The translations under genes were made by a program, and so were the position numbers. Below are positions 1 through 7,313 of a stretch of 33,443 nt of DNA, piece after piece. Origin of the DNA: Muribaculaceae bacterium Zag1 (GTDB lineage Bacteria > Bacteroidota > Bacteroidia > Bacteroidales > Muribaculaceae). Location: contig NWBJ01000015.1 in assembly GCA_002633115.1 (NCBI GenBank), positions 1-33,443 of the forward strand. The letters are read 5' to 3'. The notes under the pieces were generated by a model. The model worked only from the letters and a program-made list of their open reading frames with translations. It did no database searches and was not told the DNA's origin. The stretch's first letter is position 1, and each line of letters opens with the position of its first letter.

Positions 1-63
1 GTCACAAAATTTTGGACACCCTAAACAATAATTAACCTCTAATACCTTATAAATAGTTTTAAC

Positions 64-1437
64 ATGGAATTACCTTTTGCCGAATCATGGCGCATCAAGA
101 TGGTTGAACCCATCCACAAAAGCACACGCCGCGAGCGCGAACGCTGGATCAAACAAGCACACTACAACGTATTCCAACTCCCGGCCTCGCAGGTCTACAT
201 CGACTGCCTCACCGACTCTGGTACCGGAGCCATGAGCGACCGCCAATGGGCTATGCTCATGATGGGCGACGAAAGCTACGCCGGAGCCCGCTCTTTCTTC
301 CGCATGAAAGACACTATCGAGCGAATCACTGGCTTCAAGTATGTGATCCCTACTCACCAGGGACGCGCTGCCGAGAATGTGCTCTTCAGCGCTCTGGTAA
401 AACCCGGCATGATCGTGCCCGGCAACTCTCACTTTGACACCACCAAGGGCCACATCGAGAGCCGCAAAGCCGTGGCTTGCGACTGCACCATCGATGAGGC
501 ACGCGACACTCAGCTCGAGCATCCGTTCAAGGGCAATGTTGACCTCGGCAAACTCGAGGCTGTGCTGCGCGACAAGGGCGACTTGGTGCCGTTCATCATC
601 GTCACCATCACCAACAACACCGCTGGCGGTCAGCCCGTATCGATGGAGAATCTCAAGGGCGTGCGCGCTCTGGCCGACAAATACGGCAAGCGCGTAATCT
701 TCGACTCGGCTCGCTTTGCTGAGAATGCCTACTTCATCAAGGTGCGCGAGAAGGGATACGAGAAGAAGACCATCAAGGAGATCGTCAAGGAGATGTTCTC
801 GCTGGCCGATGCCATGACAATGTCGGCCAAGAAAGACGCTATCGTCAACATGGGCGGCTTCATCGCCACTCGCCACGAGGATTGGTACGAGGCTGCCAAG
901 GTCTACTGCATCCCTTACGAAGGCTACCTCACCTACGGCGGCATGAATGGCCGCGACATGGAGGCTCTGGCTGTCGGCTTGGAGGAGAACACTGAGTTTG
1001 ACAACCTTGAGACTCGCATCAAGCAGGTTGAATACCTGGCTGCTCGCCTCGACGAGTTTGGCATCCCCTACCAGCGTCCCGCTGGCGGCCACGCCATCTT
1101 CCTCGACGCCGGCAAGATTCTGACCAATGTGCCCAAGGAGGAGTTCCCAGCTCAGACCCTGACCGTTGAGCTGTATCTCGAGGCTGGCATCCGTGGCTGC
1201 GAAATCGGCTACATCCTGGCCGACCGCGACCCAGTGACGCGCGAGAATCGTTTCGGCGGTCTCGACCTGCTGCGCCTGGCCATCCCGCGCCGCACCTACA
1301 CCAACAATCACATGGATGTGATTGCCGTGGCCCTCAAAAACATCTACGACCGCCGCAACAAAATCAAGCGCGGCTACAAGATCGTCTGGGAGGCCGAGCT
1401 CATGCGCCACTTCACCGTCAAGCTCGCCAAAGCCTAA
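64..1437 (+). CDS. tnaA: Tryptophanase (L-tryptophan indole-lyase)
   Basis: This is a PLP-dependent beta-eliminating lyase that splits L-tryptophan into indole, pyruvate and ammonia in the cytoplasm. The 457-aa length fits the tryptophanase/tyrosine phenol-lyase family. Visible family blocks are LTDSGTGAMS near residue 50, PTHQGRAAEN near residue 97, SARFAENAYFIK, and SAKKDA with the PLP-binding lysine at 256/257. The C-terminal RLAIPRRTYT and LMRHFTVKLAK blocks are also present. SARFAENAYF and the HFTVKL ending resemble E. coli TnaA more than tyrosine phenol-lyase, so tryptophanase is preferred, although the two are hard to separate by eye. The start gives the usual N-terminus (LPFAESWRIKMVEP). 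No leader peptide can be judged because only 63 nt of upstream sequence is present. The gene converges on the oxidoreductase operon across a shared hairpin. Confidence 0.93.
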   Translation: MELPFAESWRIKMVEPIHKSTRRERERWIKQAHYNVFQLPASQVYIDCLTDSGTGAMSDRQWAMLMMGDESYAGARSFFRMKDTIERITGFKYVIPTHQGRAAENVLFSALVKPGMIVPGNSHFDTTKGHIESRKAVACDCTIDEARDTQLEHPFKGNVDLGKLEAVLRDKGDLVPFIIVTITNNTAGGQPVSMENLKGVRALADKYGKRVIFDSARFAENAYFIKVREKGYEKKTIKEIVKEMFSLADAMTMSAKKDAIVNMGGFIATRHEDWYEAAKVYCIPYEGYLTYGGMNGRDMEALAVGLEENTEFDNLETRIKQVEYLAARLDEFGIPYQRPAGGHAIFLDAGKILTNVPKEEFPAQTLTVELYLEAGIRGCEIGYILADRDPVTRENRFGGLDLLRLAIPRRTYTNNHMDVIAVALKNIYDRRNKIKRGYKIVWEAELMRHFTVKLAKA

Positions 1438-1450
1438 CCCTGATACCACC

Positions 1451-1492
1451 AATAATAAAAAAGCCCGCCAGTTGGCGGGCTTTTTTATTATT
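1451..1492. terminator. Bidirectional intrinsic terminator between tnaA and the oxidoreductase operon
   Basis: The perfect stem GCCCGCCA/TGGCGGGC (1463-1470 with 1473-1480) is flanked on one side by an A-rich run and on the other by its complement TTTTTTATTATT. The whole 42-nt block is palindromic, so it can terminate on both strands. The stop codon of the gamma-subunit gene (1488-1490) lies inside its left T/A tract. Confidence 0.93.
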
Positions 1493-2024
1493 TCACCAAG
1501 TCGCGGCCTTTGTCGATGGCCTGCTGGTTGAGGGGGATCAGGTGGTGGTGACGCTCGGGGAGGGTCTTCTTCAGGCCACGGATTACAGCCTCGTCGGGCA
1601 GGAGGTTGCGAGCCTTGAGCAGGGCGCCGAGCAGAATCATGTTGTAGGTCTTAGAGTTGCCAAGCTCAAAAGTAGCCTCCATGGCCTCAACGGGGATGAC
1701 AGTGATGTCGGTGCGCTCGGGAGCGTGGTGGATACTGTAGGGGTCGTAGATGAGAGTGCCGCCAGGCTTAACCTTCGATTCAAACTTGTCGAGGCTCTGC
1801 TGGTTGAGGATCACGGCAGTGTCATACTTGTCGAGCACGGGCGATGAAATGGGCTCGTCGCTGAGGATGACAGTGACATTGGCTGTGCCGCCGCGCTGCT
1901 CCGGGCCGTAGGCCGGCATCCAAGTCACCTCAAGATTGTCCATAAGGCCGGCGTAAGCCAAAATTTTGCCCATCGAGAGCACGCCCTGGCCGCCAAATCC
2001 GGCTATGATGATTTCTTCTTTCAT
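1488..2024 (-). CDS. korC: 2-oxoacid:ferredoxin oxidoreductase, gamma subunit
   Basis: This 178-aa protein is the gamma subunit of a pyruvate:ferredoxin-oxidoreductase superfamily enzyme. It opens with IIIAGFGGQGVLSMGKILAYAG and continues with PAYGPEQRGGTANVTVILSD, both hallmarks of the POR gamma domain (usual length about 180 aa). It is the last gene of a four-gene minus-strand operon, 12 nt after the beta subunit. Family members oxidatively decarboxylate 2-oxoacids to acyl-CoA with reduction of ferredoxin. The substrate (2-oxoglutarate or branched-chain 2-oxoacids) cannot be read from the sequence; close Bacteroidales proteins are often named Kor or Vor. The gene symbol is therefore provisional. 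Confidence 0.88.
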   Translation of the reverse strand: MKEEIIIAGFGGQGVLSMGKILAYAGLMDNLEVTWMPAYGPEQRGGTANVTVILSDEPISSPVLDKYDTAVILNQQSLDKFESKVKPGGTLIYDPYSIHHAPERTDITVIPVEAMEATFELGNSKTYNMILLGALLKARNLLPDEAVIRGLKKTLPERHHHLIPLNQQAIDKGRDLVK

Positions 2025-2036
2025 GATGCTGGGGAT

Positions 2037-2798
2037 TTACACGTTTTTAATGTCGCCAAGGGGATATTTCTCGAGCATGTGCTCGTTGAGCCATTCGTTG
2101 GCCTTCTCCGGGCTGAGCTTCCAGCCTGAGGGGCAGTTGGATACAACCTCCACGACCGAAGTGCCCTTATGTGCCATGGCATTCTGGAATGCCTTCTTCA
2201 GAGCAGCCTTGGTCTTGCGGGTAGCGGCAGTGGTGAACACAGCCTGGCGAGTCACATAGCATGTGCCATCGAGCTGAGCCAAGATATCGCTAATCTTGAT
2301 GGGGAAACCGTTGAGGTCAGCCTGGCGCCCGTAGGGGGTGGTAGCCGTCTTCTGACCCAGCAGAGTGGTCGGGGCCATCTGTCCGCCCGTCATGCCGTAG
2401 ATAGCATTGTTGATAAAGATTATCACAATATTCTCGCCACGGTTGGCAGCGTGGATGGTCTCGGCAGTGCCGATAGCGGCAAGGTCGCCATCGCCTTGAT
2501 ACGTAAACACCACATCGTTGGGGTAAAGCCTCGACACGGCTGTGGCGATTGCTGGTGCGCGGCCGTGAGCGGCCTCAATCCAGTCAACATCAATATAATT
2601 GTATGCAAACACGGCGCAACCCACCGGGGCAACGCCCACGGTGCGATCCTCGATGCCGAGTTCGTCGATCACCTCTGCCACCAGCTTGTGCACCACACCG
2701 TGGCCGCATCCCGGGCAGTAGTGAGTAATATTCTCAGTGAGCAAGCGCGGGCGCTCATACACCTTTTTGCCGCTCTGTATGATTTCTTCTGTTGTCAT
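2037..2798 (-). CDS. korB: 2-oxoacid:ferredoxin oxidoreductase, beta subunit (TPP-binding)
   Basis: This 253-aa protein is the thiamine-pyrophosphate-binding beta subunit. Near the N-terminus is HYCPGCGHG, the conserved beta-subunit block. The TPP/Mg motif starts at GDGDLAAIG and ends at the INNAIYGMTGGQ segment, which also carries the typical GQMAPTT stretch. The start is ATG, 3 nt after the alpha-subunit stop, so the genes are surely co-transcribed. The enzyme would accept a 2-oxoacid and CoA and pass electrons to ferredoxin. Its cofactor is the product of the thiamine operon at the other end of this window. The substrate is unresolved. Confidence 0.9.
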   Translation of the reverse strand: MTTEEIIQSGKKVYERPRLLTENITHYCPGCGHGVVHKLVAEVIDELGIEDRTVGVAPVGCAVFAYNYIDVDWIEAAHGRAPAIATAVSRLYPNDVVFTYQGDGDLAAIGTAETIHAANRGENIVIIFINNAIYGMTGGQMAPTTLLGQKTATTPYGRQADLNGFPIKISDILAQLDGTCYVTRQAVFTTAATRKTKAALKKAFQNAMAHKGTSVVEVVSNCPSGWKLSPEKANEWLNEHMLEKYPLGDIKNV

Positions 2799-2801
2799 AA
2801 C

Positions 2802-3893
2802 TCAATTCTGTTTTGCTTCGGGAAAAGCTGATAGGAAGGCATGTGTAATTTCGCCGGGGTTGGGCACGATGCCGCCCATGCGGCCGAAATGGTGCACCGG
2901 AATCTTGCACTCGGCAGCGAGCTTGACATCCTCGATCATCTGGCCGGCGTTGAGCTCGACAGTGAGGATGCCCTTGACCTGCTTTGACAGGCGCTCGATC
3001 TCCTTGGTCGGGAACGGCCATAGAGTGACTGGGCGCAACAGACCCACCTTGATGCCCATCTCGCGCATCTCCTCGATAGCCTTGAGGCTGATGCGAGCAA
3101 TCGAGCCGAAGGCTACGATCAGATATTCGGCGTCGTCGGTGTAGAACTCCTTGCAGCGAGCCTCATTCTCGGCAATCCGCTTATATGTAGCTTGCAAGCG
3201 CTCGTTGTTGACCTCCATGGGAGCGGGGTCGAGCTCGAGCGAGGTGACGATGTTGCGGTGCTTGCGGTCGCCCTTGCCCATAGCGGCCCAGGGGCATTGC
3301 TCGCGCACCTGCTCGTCGGTGCGGCGGGGACGGAAGGGGGGCAGCACCACCTTCTCCATCATCTGGCCCACCACGCCGTCGGCGAGGATCATCACCGGGG
3401 TGCGATATTTAAATGACAGGTCGATGCCCTCGACCACAAAGTCGGCCATCTCCTGGACCGAGGCCGGCGACAGCACGATCAGGTGATAGTCGCCATGGCC
3501 GCCGCCCTTGGTAGCCTGGAAATAGTCAGCCTGAGAGGGCTGGATCGTGCCCAGACCCGGACCGCCGCGCATCACATTGACAATCAATGCTGGCAGCTCG
3601 GCAGCTGCTATGTAGGATATACCTTCTTGCTTAAGGCTGATGCCGGGACTTGACGACGATGTCATCACAGCTTTACCGGCAGCCGCTCCGCCATACACCA
3701 TATTAATAGCGGCAACTTCGCTCTCGGCCTGAAGCACCACCATTCCGGTCGTGCGCCAAGGCATCTCTGCCTCGAGGGTCTCAAGCACTTCCGACTGTGG
3801 AGTGATGGGGTAGCCGAAGTAACCGTCGATGCCGGCACGGATGGCGGCATGGGCGATGGCTTCGTTGCCTTTCATCAATTTCACTTCTTCCAT
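2802..3893 (-). CDS. korA: 2-oxoacid:ferredoxin oxidoreductase, alpha subunit (KorA/VorB type)
   Basis: This 363-aa protein is the alpha subunit. It begins with KLMKGNEAIAHAAIRAG and FGYPITPQSEV, the pyrimidine-binding domain signature of POR alpha subunits. It continues with TSSSSPGISLKQEGI, RGGPGLGTIQPSQADY and a C-terminal transketolase-like domain (VAFGSIARISLKAIEEMRE, LLRPVTLWPFP). The length fits stand-alone alpha subunits of about 350-380 aa. It lies second in the operon, 58 nt after the ferredoxin gene. Proteins of this type are commonly annotated as 3-methyl-2-oxobutanoate dehydrogenase subunit VorB in Bacteroidales. Substrate preference is inference only. Confidence 0.9.
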   Translation of the reverse strand: MEEVKLMKGNEAIAHAAIRAGIDGYFGYPITPQSEVLETLEAEMPWRTTGMVVLQAESEVAAINMVYGGAAAGKAVMTSSSSPGISLKQEGISYIAAAELPALIVNVMRGGPGLGTIQPSQADYFQATKGGGHGDYHLIVLSPASVQEMADFVVEGIDLSFKYRTPVMILADGVVGQMMEKVVLPPFRPRRTDEQVREQCPWAAMGKGDRKHRNIVTSLELDPAPMEVNNERLQATYKRIAENEARCKEFYTDDAEYLIVAFGSIARISLKAIEEMREMGIKVGLLRPVTLWPFPTKEIERLSKQVKGILTVELNAGQMIEDVKLAAECKIPVHHFGRMGGIVPNPGEITHAFLSAFPEAKQN

Positions 3894-3951
3894 GTTTCTC
3901 TGAATAGGATTTTTAGGTTAACTAATCTTGGTCGTCGCGCAGTCAAGGAGG

Positions 3952-4188
3952 TTAGGCTTGCTGCAATGTCATGCGGTACACTTCGATGCATCCGTCGGGG
4001 CATACGATGGCGCACGAGGCGCAACCTATGCAGTTGTCCGGATTCTTCATAAACGCGAAATGATAGCCTCGGTCGTTGACCTCTTTGGGCTGAAGCATGA
4101 GTGTGTCGGTTGGGCAAGCCACAACGCAAAGGTCGCAACCCTTGCAGCGGTTTTCATCGATTGTCACTGCGCCTTTTACTTTTGCCAT
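3952..4188 (-). CDS. korD: Ferredoxin-type delta subunit, 2x[4Fe-4S]
   Basis: This 78-aa protein has two classical CxxCxxCxxxCP cluster motifs, CKGCDLCVVACP and CIGCASCAIVCP, so it should bind two [4Fe-4S] clusters. It is the first gene of the oxidoreductase operon and most likely serves as the electron-transfer subunit between the TPP site and soluble ferredoxin. The ATG start lies about 36 nt downstream of a TAnnTTTG promoter element. Family and role are clear; the symbol is provisional because the complex's substrate is not known. Confidence 0.9.
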   Translation of the reverse strand: MAKVKGAVTIDENRCKGCDLCVVACPTDTLMLQPKEVNDRGYHFAFMKNPDNCIGCASCAIVCPDGCIEVYRMTLQQA

Positions 4189-4224
4189 ATCGTCAAAGCG
4201 TGTATAGTTTAGAATTTTAATTCA

Positions 4225-4232
4225 CAAAAGTA
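4225..4232 (-). promoter_or_regulatory. Bacteroidota -7 element for the oxidoreductase operon
   Basis: Read on the minus strand this is TACTTTTG, matching the TAnnTTTG consensus of the Bacteroidota primary sigma factor. It lies about 36 nt before the ferredoxin start codon. No well-spaced TTTG -33 box was seen. Confidence 0.6.
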
Positions 4233-4637
4233 AGTATAATTTTTGAAATAAAATTCATCGCAAACAAATTTAACTTTTGGCACAAGTGGGAGGGTTTTGT
4301 GCCAAAATTTAGAAATTCGCACTAAAAATTATGTTAAATCTTGCGGTTATTGGTCTATAAAACGGTTTATCTAACAATCCTTTACATTTTTTGACACAAA
4401 AAAATTTTTTCGACCCCCAATTTTTTCGTTTATGCTAAAGCGACCTGTCATTCCCAGATAAAAAAATGGGAAGCACCTATCAGCGCGTAGCACGGCCATC
4501 CGGGCGTAAACTAGATAATGTATAATTTAAAGGCAAACTGTAATAGGGATGATGAATCCTGTTATATTCCTATTTTTGCATAAAATAGATGAAAAGGTGC
4601 GAAAAATAGAAGAAAACGTTAAATCTCACGACCAACT
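4233..4637. other. Non-coding intergenic stretch with a small hairpin
   Basis: About 400 nt between two divergent promoters contain no convincing gene. The first part is AT-rich. From about 4435 to 4520 the base composition rises. A hairpin TTCCCA/TGGGAA (4451-4456 with 4467-4472) is followed by a GC-rich stretch, which might be part of a structured RNA. I could not match it to a known RNA family. The open frame at 4549-4782 has no recognisable protein features and overlaps the promoter of the next gene. Confidence 0.4.
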
Positions 4638-4669
4638 ATTGTATAATCCAAATATTGTCCCTAACTTTG
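4638..4669 (+). promoter_or_regulatory. Bacteroidota promoter of the repeat-protein gene
   Basis: ATTG (4638-4641), a 20-nt spacer and TAACTTTG (4662-4669) match the TTTG-N19-21-TAnnTTTG promoter well. Transcription would start near 4675, giving a 5' UTR of about 125 nt before the ATG at 4802. Confidence 0.75.
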
Positions 4670-4801
4670 CAGCGCAAAGCCAGAAATTCTGCGCAATGCC
4701 TAATCCTAAGAGAGAAAATTTACTTTTTAACAACCCCTTATCTTTTTCGCGTGACGCGCCCCATGGGCCGCGCCGCACTTAAACATTTAATCCAACCCCT
4801 T

Positions 4802-6217
4802 ATGAAGAAAATTTACTTCAAATCACTGCGCCCCGTAGCTGTCGCTGCGGTCGTTGCCATGCTTGGCACTGCCGCTCCCGCAGCAATGGCTCAGGACGAT
4901 TCAACAGTCGAGACTCTCGACACCGAGACCCAAGAGGCCATCCAAGCCGAGTACGAGGAGATGATTGCCCTCTGGCAAGAGCTCCAGCTCGCTTACGCTG
5001 AGCTCCAGGAGCGCCTCGATGCCGAGGCTGACCTCTACAGCGAGGAGAAGCTCGCATACTTCACCGAGCAGAGCGGCCTCATCGCTACCACCCTCCAGCA
5101 ATTCTACAACCTGATCCAGGCTAGCTACGAAGAGGCTATGCAGACTGGCGAATTCGAGGTTGAGTACTTCCGCCTCACCTACCAGTCGCTCGCCGGCATG
5201 ATCAGCGAGCTCCAGTTCAACATGGACTGCGCTAAGGCTTACGCTGAATACGAAGAGATGACCGAGCAGGTACAAGAGCTCTTCATGGCTTACATCGAGC
5301 TGCAGAGCCTCCTCGACGAGGAATACGCTGGCTACTACGATGAGGCTGAGAGCGCAGCTATCGCTCAAGCTCTCGCTGCCCTCCAGGCCGAAATCCAAGA
5401 GGCTATGGAGCTGAGCCAACAGACCGGCGAATTCTATGTTGAGAACTTCCGTCAGACCTACCAGGAGATTTACAACGCTATCCTCGCTCTGCAGCAGAGC
5501 GCCGAGAACGCTAAGGCTTACGCTGAGTATGAGGAGATGATCGAGCTCTGGAACGAACTCACCGTTGCTTACGCTGAGCTCCAGGAGACCCTCGAGGCTG
5601 ACTACGCTGGTCTCTACGATGAGGCTGAGAGCGCTGCCATCGCACAGGCTATCTACGCCCTCTACAACGACATCCAGGCCGCTCTCGAGATCAGCCAGCA
5701 GACTGGCGTCTTCGAGGTTGAAGGCTTCCACCAGCAGTACAACGACATCGTTGCCGCTATGCAGGCTCTGCTCCAAAGCGCTGAGAACGCAGCCGCTTAC
5801 GCTGAGTATGAGGAGATGATTGAGCTCTGGAACGAACTCACCGTTGCTTACGCTGAGCTCCAGGATCTGCTCGAGACCGAATACGCTGGTCTCTACGACG
5901 AGGCTGAGAGCGCTGCCATCGCACAGGCTATCTACGCCCTCTACAACGACATCCAGGCCGCTCTCGAGATCAGCCAGCAGACTGGCGTCTTCGAGGTTGA
6001 AGGCTTCCACCAGCAGTACAACGACATCGTTGCCGCTATGCAGGCTCTGCTCCAAAGCGCCGAGGAAGAGAAGACCCTGGGCATCGCCGGCATCGGCACC
6101 GACGCTAAGGGCGCTATCTACTTCGACCTCAACGGCAACAGCATCGCCAAGCCCGCAAGCGGCCGCATCTGCATCCGCGTTATCGACGGCAAGGCTCAGA
6201 AAGTTGTGATCGACTAA
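4802..6217 (+). CDS. Secreted acidic protein of four ~93-residue helical repeats
   Basis: I do not recognise a named family. The ATG at 4802 was chosen because it starts a signal peptide (MKKIYFKSLRP, a hydrophobic Ala/Val segment, then AAMA before QDD); upstream in-frame starts would bury it. The mature part is very rich in Glu, Ala, Tyr and Gln and is probably alpha-helical. Four repeats start with AEYEEM at about residues 49, 148, 241 and 334, with periods of 99, 93 and 93 aa. Each contains an AYAELQ-like heptad, DEAESAAIAQA and a QQTGxFxVExF segment. The last ~45 residues (YFDLNGNSIAKPASG to KVVID) resemble the short C-terminal tail common on exported Bacteroidales proteins. It has its own promoter and terminator. 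It is probably periplasmic or surface-exposed; its function is unknown. Confidence 0.8.
   Translation: MKKIYFKSLRPVAVAAVVAMLGTAAPAAMAQDDSTVETLDTETQEAIQAEYEEMIALWQELQLAYAELQERLDAEADLYSEEKLAYFTEQSGLIATTLQQFYNLIQASYEEAMQTGEFEVEYFRLTYQSLAGMISELQFNMDCAKAYAEYEEMTEQVQELFMAYIELQSLLDEEYAGYYDEAESAAIAQALAALQAEIQEAMELSQQTGEFYVENFRQTYQEIYNAILALQQSAENAKAYAEYEEMIELWNELTVAYAELQETLEADYAGLYDEAESAAIAQAIYALYNDIQAALEISQQTGVFEVEGFHQQYNDIVAAMQALLQSAENAAAYAEYEEMIELWNELTVAYAELQDLLETEYAGLYDEAESAAIAQAIYALYNDIQAALEISQQTGVFEVEGFHQQYNDIVAAMQALLQSAEEEKTLGIAGIGTDAKGAIYFDLNGNSIAKPASGRICIRVIDGKAQKVVID
5522..6079 (+). repeat. Tandem 279-bp coding repeat, two near-identical copies
   Basis: Units 5522-5800 and 5801-6079 encode repeats 3 and 4 of the secreted repeat protein. 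The 161-bp stretch 5621-5781 is identical to 5900-6060 at DNA level, while repeats 1 and 2 are clearly diverged. This indicates a recent in-frame duplication or gene conversion. Confidence 0.92.
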
Positions 6218-6261
6218 TCTTAGCTTCCATATTCAAGCGGCATTGAGCCGCCCAATTACAG

Positions 6262-6300
6262 ACCGCCCCGGGGACAAATCCCCGAGGCGGTTTTTCTTTT
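6262..6300 (+). terminator. Intrinsic terminator after the repeat-protein gene
   Basis: A GC-rich hairpin with arms ACCGCCCCGGGGA and TCCCCGAGGCGGT has one mismatch and a CAAA loop. It is followed by TTTTTCTTTT. It starts about 45 nt after the stop codon. Confidence 0.93.
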
Positions 6301-6314
6301 TGGAAAATTATTCG

Positions 6315-6322
6315 TAATTTTG
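6315..6322 (+). promoter_or_regulatory. Bacteroidota -7 element upstream of glsA
   Basis: TAATTTTG matches TAnnTTTG and lies about 30 nt before the ATG at 6353. This position rules out the upstream TTG at 6320 as the start codon, because it lies inside the promoter element. Confidence 0.6.
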
Positions 6323-6352
6323 CACCCGTATCTCAGACAACGATCTCAGACA

Positions 6353-7201
6353 ATGACAAACAAGGCAGACACAAGCGGCGCGGCCCCGCTGCAAATCGAC
6401 ATCGACCACGTGCTGGCCGGCAAGCTGGGCAAGAACATGAAATTCGTGCCCAAGCCCTTGGTGGCTTGGCTAAAACGCACAGTCAGGCAAGACGAGATTA
6501 ACCGCCTGCTGCGGCTGTTCCACCCAAAGACCGGAGCCGATTTTTGCGAAGCCGCCATCAAAGAGTTGAATGTCGATGTGACGGTCTCCAACCCCGAGGC
6601 ACTGCCAGCCCCCGAGGACCGCAGAGTGATATTTGCGTGCAACCATCCGCTGGGCGGATTCGACGGCGTGGCTCTGATAGCCTTGCTGTCGCGCCGCTAC
6701 GGGCCGAATGTGCGATTTGTGGTCAACGACCTGCTGATGCATGTCGAGCCATTGTCCGATGTGTTCCTGCCCATCAACAAGCACGGGCGCCAGAGCCGCG
6801 AGGCCATCGATGCCATCAACCAAGCCATGGAGGGCCCCGAGCCAATCGTCGTGTTCCCGGCCGGCCTGGTGTCTCGCCAAGGCAAGGATGGCACAATCCG
6901 CGACTTGGAGTGGCACAAGATGTTTGCCGCCAAGGCCGTACAGCACCACCGCGACGTGGTGCCGGTGCATTTCTCGGGCCGATTGTCTGACCATTTCTAC
7001 CGCGTGGCTCGGCGCCGCAAGCGCTGGGGGCTCAAATTCAACATCGAAATGCTGTATCTGCCAGCCGAAACGCTCGACACTCGCGACCACTCATTCTCAA
7101 TCACCGTGGGCCAGCGCATACCCTGGCGACAAATCCAACAATGGGGCGATTCGGCCACGGCTGCCCAGCGTGTGAAGGAGAAAGTTTACGAAATGGAATA
7201 A
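6353..7201 (+). CDS. glsA: Glycine-lipid O-acyltransferase (PlsC-like)
   Basis: This 282-aa protein has the PlsC/LPLAT acyltransferase catalytic block NHPLGGFDG, with His98 and Asp104. It is followed by FLPINKHGRQSREAI and VVFPAGLVSRQG, which resemble acyl-acceptor motifs II and III of the family. The neighbour 112 nt downstream is a GNAT-type N-acyltransferase. In Bacteroides thetaiotaomicron such a pair, GlsB and GlsA, makes glycine lipids: GlsB N-acylates glycine and GlsA adds the second acyl chain by O-acylation. The same pairing supports that role here, with ornithine-lipid-type OlsA as the alternative. The ATG at 6353 is preferred over the TTG inside the promoter. It is probably peripheral at the inner membrane; no clear transmembrane segment is visible. 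Confidence 0.78.
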   Translation: MTNKADTSGAAPLQIDIDHVLAGKLGKNMKFVPKPLVAWLKRTVRQDEINRLLRLFHPKTGADFCEAAIKELNVDVTVSNPEALPAPEDRRVIFACNHPLGGFDGVALIALLSRRYGPNVRFVVNDLLMHVEPLSDVFLPINKHGRQSREAIDAINQAMEGPEPIVVFPAGLVSRQGKDGTIRDLEWHKMFAAKAVQHHRDVVPVHFSGRLSDHFYRVARRRKRWGLKFNIEMLYLPAETLDTRDHSFSITVGQRIPWRQIQQWGDSATAAQRVKEKVYEME

Positions 7202-7250
7202 TTTCTCAACTTTTTCTGCAGGTTTTTATCGTAGTTTAGACAAAATTTAA

Positions 7251-7258
7251 TAATTTTG
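7251..7258 (+). promoter_or_regulatory. Bacteroidota -7 element upstream of glsB
   Basis: TAATTTTG matches TAnnTTTG and lies about 55 nt before the glsB ATG. It suggests glsB has its own promoter besides any read-through from glsA. Confidence 0.6.
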
Positions 7259-7313
7259 CGATTGTTTTCCCATATCGGGAATGCCAAGCTACTAAAAAGC
7301 ACAGCCAGGATAC

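Noticed and set aside
85-1452. Long open frame on the strand opposite tnaA
   Set aside because: It mirrors the codon bias of tnaA, has no recognisable motifs and would overlap a clearly real gene over its whole length.
64-4188. Tryptophanase and the oxidoreductase as one indole or indolepyruvate pathway
   Set aside because: The genes are convergent with a terminator between them, and the oxidoreductase has the four-subunit alpha, beta, gamma and ferredoxin layout rather than the fused IorA type, so no functional link is shown.
4549-4782. Small 77-codon frame before the repeat-protein gene
   Set aside because: It runs across the promoter of that gene, has no protein-like features and no start signal of its own.
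4901-6055. Long open frame opposite the repeat protein
   Set aside because: It is a shadow caused by the repeated codons; it repeats with the same 93-codon period and lacks a start or promoter.
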